Shown here in pieces: positions 56,025-64,000 of a stretch of DNA of 64,000 nucleotides; within the stretch, counting starts at the first letter, position 1; every line of letters starts with the position of its first letter. This DNA comes from Aureococcus anophagefferens (Eukaryota; Sar; Pelagophyceae; Pelagomonadales; Pelagomonadaceae), in NCBI RefSeq assembly GCF_000186865.1, contig NW_008705564.1, positions 1,315,424 to 1,379,423 of the forward strand, read 5' to 3'. Made by a program: the position numbers and the translations under genes. Under the pieces are notes generated by a model, which saw nothing but the letters and a program-made list of their open reading frames with translations, had not been told where the DNA came from and searched no databases.

Positions 56025-56780
56025 TTAGTTGCGCTTCTTCCGGTTCGCGCGGTTCCTCTGGTGGACCGTCTGCATGGTGCGGCCGACGGACCGCGAGATG
56101 GCGCCCTTGGCGTAGCCGAGGACCCAGATGGCGAGCATGGGCGCGAGGTTGACCTGGAAGCCCGACGACGCGCCCATGGCCATCGCCGGGTCGACGGCCA
56201 GGCTCGGCAGCGGCGAGATGAACCGGCGGAGCCACGAGTTCGCCGGCGCGACCCAGGACACGAGCACGCTCAGCCGCAGGTAGTACGTCGCGGCGTCGCA
56301 CAAACCCGTGAGAACGACGAGCGCCGCCGCGCGCGGCGAGCCCGCGCGCCAGGCGTACTCGGCCAAGTTCACGCGCTCGGCGTACTCGGCCGCGAAGGCC
56401 GCGCGGCCCGAGCTCGTGGCGACGAGCAGGGGCTGCGAGAAGAGGCAGACCGCGGCGGCGATGAGGCCGTATTTGAGCGCGAACGAGAACCAGCCGCGGC
56501 GGTCCTTCTCCCGCCGCCTCGCCTCCTCGTAGCGGAGGATCGGCGCCAGCGCGGCGACGACCTCGCCCTTCTCGACGACGCCGCGCGGCATCTCGTCGGC
56601 GGCGCCGAGGTTGCGCGCGAGATGGCGGAGCTCCTTGATGGACATGGCCGCGAGACGGTCGTCGACGGCGTCGGCGCTTGCGCCGGCCGCGCAGGCGACG
56701 AGCACGACGATGGAGAGGGCTCTCCGTAGTAGTCTTGTCGAGCTGGGTGGTGGCCGCATGCTCTTCGAGGAGCGCTCCAT
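56025..56780 (-). CDS. Secretory membrane protein with SAP-like helical motif
   Basis: 251 residues. It starts with a signal sequence (LLRRALSIVVLVACAAGASA). Residues about 45-80 (MSIKELRHLARNLGAADEM, VVEKGEVVAAL) form a helix-extended-helix like the SAP-type C-terminal fold of ARMET/MANF or E3-ligase lumenal domains. Two to four hydrophobic segments follow (FALKYGLIAAAVCLFSQPLL, RAAALVVLTGLCDAATYYL, NLAPMLAIWVLGYAKGA), and a basic tail (RNRANRKKRN) that could be an ER retrieval or cytosolic end. Function unknown. The ATG at 56780 is 32 bp from the divergent gene start at 56813. Confidence 0.6.
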   Translation of the reverse strand: MERSSKSMRPPPSSTRLLRRALSIVVLVACAAGASADAVDDRLAAMSIKELRHLARNLGAADEMPRGVVEKGEVVAALAPILRYEEARRREKDRRGWFSFALKYGLIAAAVCLFSQPLLVATSSGRAAFAAEYAERVNLAEYAWRAGSPRAAALVVLTGLCDAATYYLRLSVLVSWVAPANSWLRRFISPLPSLAVDPAMAMGASSGFQVNLAPMLAIWVLGYAKGAISRSVGRTMQTVHQRNRANRKKRN

Positions 56781-56812
56781 CGTTGCCACAGGAGCTTGTG
56801 CTCGCTGGCAGC

Positions 56813-57766
56813 ATGGCCGACGCCAAAGCGGGCGCCGACGCGCCGCCGGATCGTTCGATCTTCGACAGCGGCACGACGCCCGGCCTCGCCCCGGGCTCCG
56901 TCGCGACGATCTTCGCGTTCAACAGCGAGCCCGAGAGCGTCTGGCCGAGCCGCGGCGCGGACAACCGGCGCAAGCCCCCGGTGCCCGAGGCGCGCGGCGA
57001 CCTCGTCGTCTTCACCTGCAGCTTCTACGGCTCCGTCGACGACGTGCGCTTCAAGTGCTGCCTCGACATGCTCCACATCGCCAAGCACAACGGCGTCCGC
57101 GTCGTCGTCGTCGACGCGAGCCCGCTGGAGGCGGTGCGAAAGCGCATGCGCGAGGCCGGCGCGTTCCGCGTCGAGAAGCAGGCGGCCGCGGGCAAGAAGG
57201 GCGCGGCGCTGCGCGAGGCGCTGGCCCTCGCCGCCGCCGTCGCCGGCGACGACGACGCCTGCCTGCTCTGCTGGACGGAGCCGGAGAAGGCGGACATGGG
57301 CCGCCACTGGGCCGCGGTCGCCGGGGACGCGACGCTGGACGTCGTCGTGCCCGCGCGCCGCGACGAGACGTTCCGGCGCACCTACCCCGTCGAGCAGTAC
57401 CACTCCGAGTCCTTCGCGAACGCGTACCTCAACGCCGCCGCGAAGGCGGCCGGCTTCGGGACGGCCCTCGACTGGCACTTCGGGCCCTTCTGCCTGCGCA
57501 AGGCGCACGCCCAGCTCTGGCTCGACGGCGACGGCGAGCTCTGGGACGCGCAGCTGCTGCCCCTCGTCGCGGCCATCGGCCGCGGGCTCAAGGTCGGCGC
57601 CGTCGAGGTCGACTTCGAGGCGCCGTGGGTCATGAAGGCCGCGGAGGAGGGCGACCTCGGCTTCTGCGAGAAGCGCCTCATGCAGATCAACTACCTCGAC
57701 CCGAAGGTCCTCGCGGCGCTCAAGGCGCTCGACCTCCCCAAGGACGACGCGCCCGCGGACGAGTAG
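56813..57766 (+). CDS. Uncharacterised protein, possibly a GT-A-like glycosyltransferase fold
   Basis: 317 residues. A strand-helix start (DLVVFTCSFYGSVDDVRFKC, then GVRVVVVDASPLEAVRKRM) and ACLLCWTEPEKADMG resemble the nucleotide-binding half of GT-A-like proteins, but no DXD motif is certain and no family could be named. Length and composition are otherwise normal and the frame is clean. It has no signal peptide from this start; the open frame upstream overlaps the divergent gene and lacks support. Confidence 0.5.
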   Translation: MADAKAGADAPPDRSIFDSGTTPGLAPGSVATIFAFNSEPESVWPSRGADNRRKPPVPEARGDLVVFTCSFYGSVDDVRFKCCLDMLHIAKHNGVRVVVVDASPLEAVRKRMREAGAFRVEKQAAAGKKGAALREALALAAAVAGDDDACLLCWTEPEKADMGRHWAAVAGDATLDVVVPARRDETFRRTYPVEQYHSESFANAYLNAAAKAAGFGTALDWHFGPFCLRKAHAQLWLDGDGELWDAQLLPLVAAIGRGLKVGAVEVDFEAPWVMKAAEEGDLGFCEKRLMQINYLDPKVLAALKALDLPKDDAPADE

Positions 57767-57889
57767 GCGGACTCGCGCGAGGGCCCCGCGCGCCGCTGGT
57801 TTAGTTGGGACGATCGCCGTCGTTGGCGGCGGGGGGATCGTCGGCGAGCTCTCGGCTCTTTGTTGCGGCGGGGCGACGGACGCGCGCGC

Positions 57890-60033
57890 CTAGGCGGCGA
57901 GCGCGGCCGCGTTGAGCTTCTTGAAGTCGACGGTGCCGAAGCCCGTCGCCGCGTCCCAGCCCGGTGCCGCGGGGAAGCCGCCCGTGAAGCCGCCGCTCGT
58001 CTTGCCCGTGGTGACGTCGTGGAACGCGGCCTCGCCCGTCTTGTAGAGGAAGGGGTTGAGCCAGCCCATGGACTTCTTGCCGGCCTTGAGGCGGTTGTTG
58101 TTGACCTGGGCGATCATGGCCGCGACCGTCGGCGACGCGGCGGACGTGCCGCCGACGCCCGCGAAGGACTTGCCGCCGGAGAGCGCGACGAGGTACGGGT
58201 TCACGAGGCCCGCGAGCGCGGCGACGTCGGGGTACGCGCGGCCCGTGGCGTTGTACATGCGCGCCTTGGGCAGCCCCGTCGCCGACTTGAGGTAGGCGGC
58301 CACGTCGTCGGCCTGCCAGGCGGGCTGGGCGAACTCGTTGGAGAAGCCCGAGCCGCCGTCGTTCCACGTCGTCTCGTCGCCGATGACCGACTTCGTCGCG
58401 AAGTCCGTGCCGCCGACGGCCGTCACGTAGGGCGACGCGGCGGGGAAGTCGGGGTGGTACTTGAGGCCCGGGCCCTCGCGGCCCCAGACGCCCTGGTCGC
58501 CCGCGGCGAAGAGGATGGACACGCCCGTGTTGGAGACCTGGGCAGGACAAGGGTGCGACATTCCCAACTCTCGGAGCGCTCTCGACGCGTGGATCCTTTC
58601 TCTGGAATGATCGCGCGCGGAACACCCATGTTGAAGCGACCTCGAACCACCCGTTTCCCGCCCGCGTTGGAGACCTTCATGAACGCCGCGTTCACGGACT
58701 CCATGTACGCGGAGCCTGTGTGGAAACCAAATCTTCAACCCGACTTCAATGTGAGCGTATTCGAATGTTTTGACACAAGCTCTTCGGCTGGGCTTCGAGA
58801 ACTCGACGAGAGCGATCGATCCGTCCAAAAGTCAGCCGAATCGACTTCGATTTGAGCGAGCTAGAGAATTCTCAAGTTTGGTCAGGACCACCCAAACCAG
58901 TGGTTGGTTTCCACACAGCGCGGAGCCCGTCTGCTGCGCCTCGTCGTTGCCGTAGGACACGGAGTTGACGAGGGGCGCCGGCGTGGCGTCGCCGAGCTTG
59001 TTCGCCCAGGCGAGGAGCGAGTAGGTGCCCGAGTAGTAGACCTCGAGCGGGATCGCGCCGGCGATACTGCCCGCGTACTCGATGTCCAGGAGCGACTCGA
59101 CGCAGCCCTGGCCGAGGCCCTCGCAGAGGAGGGGCACGTTGCCGCCGACGGTCTTGGACACGGAGATGGCGCTCGGCAGGCCGCAGGCCGTCGAGAAGGC
59201 GCCGAGATCCTTCGGGTCCCAGTACTGGCCCTGGAACTCCGCGACGGCCATGGAGTTGCCGTCCGCGGCGTCCGTCAGCGGGAACTCGAAGCCGTAGCGC
59301 TCCGCGAGGACGTAGGGGTTCGTGTAGGCGCTGTTCTTCGCGCCGCACTTGGCCCAGGCGCCCGTCGCGTTCGGCGCGGCGTCGACGGCCGCGGCGACGA
59401 GGTCCGACCGGCGGAGCCGCGGGAAGCGCACGAGCTCCGAGACGAGGGACACGTGCGCCGCGACGGCGGCGGGCAGGGAGTAGGCCTCGCCGACGCGGAT
59501 CACCTCGACGTGGGCGTAGTCGACGTGCGCGTGCGCGTAGAGCTTCGTGTCGAGCGCGCGCTCGACGGCCCCGGCGGGCACCGCGACGGAGACGACGGAC
59601 TTGAAGTCGTCGACGTGGACGTCGGCGGCGCCGAGGTCGTGGACGACGTAGTCGAGGACGGCGTCGAGGGCCTCGCGCGACGGGGCCAGCATGGCGCGGA
59701 CCTCCTCCTTCGAGAGCCAGTCGGAGTATTTCGCGGAGCCGGGCGTCGACCGCTCCACGAGGTCGTCGTGGAAGGCCGCGAGGTCCGCGGCGTCGTGCTT
59801 GAGCCAGAACTCGAGCTCGATGAGCGCCGACGCGGCGACGCGCTCGCCGCGCACCTATGCGGCGTTGCGCGATGCGGGGCAGCCTGTTTCGGGGGGAGGG
59901 GCAGCATTCGGCAGGCTTTCGGAGGACGCACCCAGTTCGGCGCCTCGAAGACCGTGACGTCCGGCTCCATGACCGTGCGGCCGGCCGCGAGGGCCGCGGC
60001 GGTGGTGGGGACGAGCGCGAGTGCGAGCTTCAT
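57890..60033 (-). CDS. Sedolisin (S53) serine-carboxyl peptidase, prepro form
   Basis: Four exons (60033-59932, 59854-58927, 58715-58675, 58537-57890) total 1,719 bases (572 residues). A signal peptide (MKLALALVPTTAAALAAGR) is followed by a Pro-kumamolisin-like propeptide (WLKHDAADLAAFHDDLVER, SDWLSKEEVRAML). The catalytic domain has the Glu/Asp pair in CVESLLDIEYAGSIA, the oxyanion Asp in FAAGDQGVWG and the nucleophile in GVGGTSAASPTVAAM; a calcium-site-like segment (ATGFGTVDFKKL) ends it. Tripeptidyl-peptidase-type acid protease in lysosome/vacuole or secreted. Introns 2 and 3 are introners (family B and family A) flanking a 41-bp exon; intron 1 (59855-59931, 77 bp, GT-AG) is ordinary. Confidence 0.9.
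58538..58666 (-). mobile_element. Shortened family A introner (129 bp) in sedolisin gene
   Basis: Identical target duplication GTCTCCAA in gene sense (58674-58667 and 58537-58530). Starts CGCGGGCGGGAAACGG and ends CTTGTCCTGCCCAG. The intron 58538-58674 is GT-AG, phase 0. The interior is deleted, including the shared core, yet both ends needed for splicing remain. Confidence 0.92.
58716..58918 (-). mobile_element. Family B introner (203 bp) in sedolisin gene
   Basis: Identical target duplication GCTCCGCG in gene sense (58926-58919 and 58715-58708). Starts CTGTGTGGAAACCAACC and ends GATTTGGTTTCCACACAG. The intron 58716-58926 is GC-AG, phase 1. Confidence 0.95.
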
Positions 60034-60259
60034 AGCTGTGATTCTTCCGCGAGCGCAGGGCTGCAACGCGCGCTGGAAGCCAGTCGTTGCGACGCATTTC
60101 AAACTTGATCGGGCCAATCAGCGCTCGACGTCGTCTGGGTGGCCGGCGTCGTCCGTCGCGCCGCCACTCGAGGCCGCCCGCGCGACGACGTGGCGAGCTA
60201 CGAATTAGGGGCCGCCTCGCGCGGCGCGGCGGGCTCGGCTGCGAATTCGGGGCGCTCGC

Positions 60260-62192
60260 TCAGAAGTCGCGCTCCTTGGCGCCCGTGAGGACGAGCTGGA
60301 TCTCGTCGAGGCACTGCTTCGCGACCTTGGCCTCGGTGCCCTCGCCGACGGCGCGCATGAGCCACGTCGGGCTGCCGTCGGGCCTCGTCGACCGCTCCAG
60401 GATGGTCATGACGAGCGCCGTCGTGTGGTACGTCTTCGACGACAGGTTGAAGATCGCCAGATCCTGGGGCTTGGGCCGGGCCCGGCTCGGGGGCAGGAAG
60501 AGGTGGCAGGACACGTTGTCGACCTGGGAGAAGGGCTGGCCGCTGTAGGAGTTGACGACGAAGGCGACGTACCTGTGTGGAATTCAAATCTTCAACCCGA
60601 CTTCAATGTGAGCGTATGCGACAGTTTTGACGCAATCTCTTCGGTTGTGCTTCGAGAACTCGATGAGAGCAATCGATTCGTCCAAAAATCAGCCAAATCG
60701 ACTTCGATTTGATCGAGATAGAGAGTTCTGAAGTTTGGTGGGGACCCCCCAAACCAGTGGTTGATTTCCACACAGCGACGTACCGCACGTCGGGCGCGAG
60801 CTTGTCGAGCTCGACCGTGATGACCTCGTCGTCGCCGCCGCCGTCGCCCGTCGTGTCGTCGCCCGAGTGGCGCACGCGGCCGTCGCTCGACGACAGCTTC
60901 TGGTAGGACACGATCTCCGTCGTCGCCTCCGAGCAGCCGGCCTTGAGCAGCAGGCACGACGCGTCGAGGTCGATGCTGCGGCCGCCCGTGATGTCCCAGG
61001 CGACGCCCATGCGCACCTCCGCGAGGGGCCCCGCCTGGTAGTACGACAGGTCCACGACGGAGCCCTTGTGCATGATGGCGACGCGGTCGTTCGGGTCGCC
61101 GACGCGGACGTGCGACACGAGGTCCGAGAGGTAGGCCTTGAGCTCGGGCACCCACGTGCCGTAGTCGCGGGGCCCCGCCGCGACGTCGCCGATGGCGTTG
61201 AGCACCCAGGCCGGGCCGCTCCGCGCGACGCGGCACATGACGAGGCCCGTGTGGTCGCCGCGGCAGTCGAAGGCGTAGCGGCACATCTCGCCCTCGACGG
61301 GGTCGAAGAGGCCGACGAAGGCCGACTTCATGTCCACGAAGGAGCTCTTCTCCGCGTAGGCCGTGACGACGAAGAGCATGGACGCGACGGCCCGGGGGAG
61401 CTTCGCCAGGCGGAGCTCGATGCGCTCGTCCGCGTCCTCCTCCGCGGCGGCCTCGTCGCCCGTCAGCGCGTCGCCGCTGTGCAGCGCCGCGCCGTCGAAG
61501 CACTGCGTGTTCCCGAAGTAGAGCGCGTCGACGACGGCGCCCTGGTCGTCGAAGAAGACGCACGACGCGTCGAGGTCGACCTTGGCGCCGCACGCGCCCG
61601 TCCACCCCAGGCCGACGAAGAGCGCCTGCTCCGGGTGCTCGACGCGGAAGGGCGTGCCCTTCTCCAGGGCGATGACGGTCTTGGGCTTCCAGGCGAAGGC
61701 GATCTCGATCTGGCCCCGGGCGTTGTCGCAGCCCTCGCAGTTTTCCACGTCGTACCACCGACGAACGCGCGTCGCGACGTCCGCGCCTCGGAGCGCCTCG
61801 AGGACCTCGATGACCACGGTGCCCATGGGGTCGGAGCTCGACAGCTTGTCCTTGTCGAAGCAGTTGACGACGAGCCGCTTCTGCGCGCCGCGCTTCACCT
61901 TGGCGGCCGTCGAGAAGTTCCAGACGGGGCTCAGGTTCCGGTCGACGGTCTTCGTCTTGCCGACCTTGGCGCCGTCGACGGCGACGACGCAGAACGGGTC
62001 CGACTTGTTCGACCGGAAGGTGCCCCGGTCCTTGATGACGAGGTCGCGGCCCTGGATCACCTCGATCTCGAGCGTGCCGGGGTTCATCATGTGCTCCGCG
62101 CTCGTCCCGGCGACCGTGCCGGAGACGCCGCCGGCGACGACCACGGCGTCCGCGACGGCGAGGCCGTCCATGTTGTCCACGAGCGAGGCCAT
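60260..62192 (-). CDS. C2-TerD-TerD domain protein
   Basis: Exons 62192-60784 and 60572-60260 total 1,722 bases (573 residues). The N-terminal C2 domain (LEIEVIQGRDLVIKDRGTF, SDPFCVVAVDG, CFDKDKLSSSDPMG) has aspartates placed for Ca2+/phospholipid binding. Two TerD domains follow: GLGWTGACGAKVDLDASCVF and, after a linker, MGVAWDITGGRSIDLDASCLLL, each with the DLDAS calcium-binding motif. TerD proteins are bacterial stress (tellurite) proteins; a C2 fusion in a eukaryote suggests a membrane-recruited calcium sensor, which is inference. The family B introner interrupts the second TerD and its removal rebuilds APDVRYVAFVVNSYSGQPF. Confidence 0.85.
60573..60775 (-). mobile_element. Family B introner (203 bp) in TerD gene
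   Basis: Identical target duplication GTACGTCG in gene sense (60783-60776 and 60572-60565). Starts CTGTGTGGAAATCAACC and ends GATTTGAATTCCACACAG. The intron 60573-60783 is GT-AG, phase 2. Carries the shared core near 60678-60697 with one mismatch. Confidence 0.95.
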
Positions 62193-62887
62193 GGTTGGTT
62201 GGAACAGTCGACGAGCTCTTCATCCACTTTATCAAAAAAGTTACCCCAACGAGCGCGCGAAAACATATCTATCGACGGCTGCCGATTGATCTTTCGTCCG
62301 CCCAACTGCGGACACTAGATCTCACACTGCGGGCTGCCTCCGCGTCGCGCGTCCGCAGCACATGGGCAACCCTATAGCAACTCCTCCTGGCAGCTGCGGC
62401 GGACCCTCACGACGCGGCTCCATCTCGAAGGAGTTGCCATAGCGCATTGTGGTTCTCGAGCGCGGCGGGCTCCACGTCCTGCGCGCTGCGCGGGCCCTAA
62501 TGATCTCAGCTTCTGCGCGTCCCCGCGAGGATCAGACTGGGGTTTTGGAATCTCCGCCCCCGAGTTCCTACGGCGATGTAGGCTCGTTTTCTCCCCCTGT
62601 GGGCTGGAACATGCCGAATGCCGTGTCGAAAGTTGTCCGTCCATCGACATCGACGTGCGAAATGCTGCCGAAATCAGGGTTAGTATTGATCGATTAATTC
62701 AAGAATCAATGTTGTTTGAAGAAGTTAATGTATCTCCACTTTTGATGAAGTGGATGAAAGCTCGGCGGAGTTCTCGACAAGCCGCCGGGAGCCGCGAAAG
62801 TGCGAGGTTTTTGTGTTCGGGTTCAAGAAGCGCGCTCTCTAATTCGAAGGAGAGACCGAGGGCTGCGACGCCGCCGCCGCCGCCGCC
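62193..62887. other. AT-richer divergent intergenic region with an inverted repeat pair
   Basis: 695 bp between the starts of the TerD gene and WASHC1, clearly less GC-rich than the genes. TTCATCCACTTTATCAAAA (62219-62237) and an inverted near-copy near 62735-62757 face each other about 500 bp apart. No target duplication or gene was found between them. Likely two promoters plus possible element remnant. Confidence 0.5.
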
Positions 62888-64000
62888 ATGCTCTCGACGC
62901 CCCTCGTGTCGCGGGACCTGACGGCGGGGCGCTGCTACCTCGACATCGCCCACGCGCTCGAGGCGCTCGACGGGACCATCGGCGCGGTCCTCGACCGCAT
63001 CTCGTCGCGCGCCGAGGCGGAGCGGCTGCGCGTCGCCGCCATCAACGAGCGCGTCCTGAGCTGCGAGGCCAAGGTCGCGGCCATCGGCGCCATGAGGAAC
63101 CGGGCGACGACGGTCATGTCGACGAGCCGCTACCCCGACGACCGCGGCGCGGGCGAGGACGCGGACGTCGTGAGCCTCGTCGCGGAGCCGGGCGCGGAGC
63201 GGGAAACGAGTGATTCAACGTCGCTTCAACGTGAGTGTTCCGCGCGCGCGCGTTCCGGAAAAAAAGCATCCACGCGTCGAGAGCGCTCCGAGAGATGATC
63301 GCTCGTCCAAAAATGAGCCGAAACGAGTGGAAAACGACCGAGAGAGGAGCCTCCGAGGTTGAACATGTCGCACTCTTTTCCCGCCCAGGCTCGGCGCCGG
63401 CGCGGCCGAGGAGTCCGTGCACGCCGAGTGCGGCGCGTCGGAGCCCTGCGCGCTGCCCGGGGGCGGCGACGCGCTCCGAGCGAGCCCCGTGGCGAACCCG
63501 GAGCTCCACGCGGGCGCGCTCGAGCTCTGGAGCCGGCTGAACCCGCACGGCTGCGCGCCGGACCGGCCGGAGCTCCGCATGGAGGACGAGGGCCTCGGCA
63601 AGCCGCCGCCGCGCACGGCGTCCGCCGCCGCGCTGCTGCTCTTCAACAGCGACCGCGCGCCCTACCGCAAGTACCTCGGGGCCTTCGACGCGCTCCACGG
63701 CGAGGACCACCGGCGCCGCGCGGCGTCGACGCCCGAGGACGACGCGCTCCACGACGCGCCGGACACGATCCTCACGGGCGTCGCCCTGCCGGACGTCGCC
63801 CAGCTCGACTACCAGTACAAGCCCGAGCTCGGCGACCTCGCGCGGCTCGACCTGCCGGCGAACCTCCCGCTGCCGGACATCGCGGACGTCGCCTTCGCGC
63901 CCGACGACCTGCCCGTCATCGCGCCGTCGGCGCACCAGGCGTCGAACCTCGCGCTGCCGGCGATCCTCCCGGGCGGCCCGGACCTCGACTTCGACGCGGG
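62888..64000 (+). CDS. WASHC1: WASHC1 (WASH1), WASH-complex nucleation-promoting factor, N-terminal part
   Basis: The gene runs off the window end. Exon 1 (62888-63186) encodes the WAHD1 start: GRCYLDIAHALEALDGTIGA, LDRISSRAEAERLRVAAINER, RNRATTVMSTSRYP. Exon 2 (63389 on) has the conserved SAAALLLFNSDRAPYRKYL (WASH family LLLFNxxxxxYxKY), and the downstream acidic/Pro strings YQYKPELGDLARLDLPANLP and LPDIADVAFA that precede the WCA region. WASH drives Arp2/3 actin assembly on endosomes for retromer sorting. The actin-binding C terminus is outside the window. The splice V-A-E|L-G-A is in frame (phase 2). Confidence 0.88.
63195..63388 (+). mobile_element. Family A introner (194 bp) in WASHC1
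   Basis: Target duplication GCCGGGCG (63187-63194) and GCTCGGCG (63389-63396), two mismatches. Starts CGGAGCGGGAAACGAG and ends CTCTTTTCCCGCCCAG. The intron 63187-63388 is GC-AG, phase 2. Interior orientation is opposite to the 47,229 and 50,064 copies. Confidence 0.92.

Noticed and set aside
1..64000. CRISPR array, operon or prokaryotic origin
   Set aside because: Repeats are dispersed introns, genes alternate strands and have spliceosomal introns; protein families are eukaryotic.
1..64000. tRNA or rRNA genes
   Set aside because: No cloverleaf with conserved A and B boxes or rRNA-like stretch was seen by eye in the gaps; a tRNA scan was not possible.

Overview
The window looks like nuclear DNA from a GC-rich, very compact eukaryote, most likely a photosynthetic stramenopile close to the pelagophyte Aureococcus. 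Three things support this. (1) The proteins are eukaryotic: Nse4, coronin, eRF3 with a PAM2-like N terminus, ISD11/LYRM4, ERGIC3, the WASH complex subunit WASHC1, a PDR-type ABC transporter and a two-pore K+ channel. (2) Several N termini are bipartite plastid leaders with a signal peptide ending in an ASA/FAP-like site, two of them followed by a second thylakoid-type signal, as expected for a secondary red plastid. (3) Many introns are near-identical short transposon-like sequences, i.e. introner elements, which are known from Aureococcus and Micromonas. The species is inferred, not proven.

Layout: about 41 genes on both strands, often divergent with 32-215 bp between start codons or convergent with almost no spacer; one convergent pair shares its stop codons in a CTAG. 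0-21 kb: a TFIIS-N fragment, Nse4, coronin, a 2OG-Fe(II) oxygenase, small secreted proteins, a MYND protein, a plastid M16 peptidase, a COPI-associated protein, a lumenal protein, a SpoU methyltransferase, a fucosyltransferase-like gene, an alpha/beta hydrolase, a DUF1415-like protein and a CHK-like kinase. 20.7-33 kb: a disordered protein, a STAND-like NTPase, a sugar-nucleotide transporter, a PDR ABC transporter and an HSL-type hydrolase. 33.2-34.3 kb: an unannotated 1,066-bp block with perfect 13-bp terminal inverted repeats and a 5-bp target duplication. 34.3-54 kb: a plastid-leader PcfJ-like protein, a K+ channel, eRF3, a TPS-TPP fusion, a sulfotransferase, a HAD phosphatase, an arylsulfotransferase-like protein, a RING-CH/TPR protein, ISD11, ERGIC3 and a UPF0126 channel. 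54-64 kb: a protein kinase, a SAP-like membrane protein, a sedolisin peptidase, a C2-TerD-TerD protein and WASHC1.

The main finding is a set of eleven introner insertions in ten genes, in two families. Family A is about 186-194 bp with CAGGGCAGCACAAG-type ends; family B is exactly 203 bp in all four copies with CTGTGTGGAA-type ends. Each intact copy lies inside a coding exon, is flanked by an 8-bp target duplication that begins GT or GC in gene sense and so supplies the 5' splice site, and ends in the AG of its own terminal repeat. Removing each restores a family-conserved reading frame; in the ABC transporter this rebuilds the Walker A motif. Both orientations are used. The families share a 20-bp core and so appear related. 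Ordinary introns here are mostly shorter (42-116 bp, one about 285 bp). Two genes carry defects: Nse4 (introner and neighbouring exon truncated) and TPS-TPP (one extra base).
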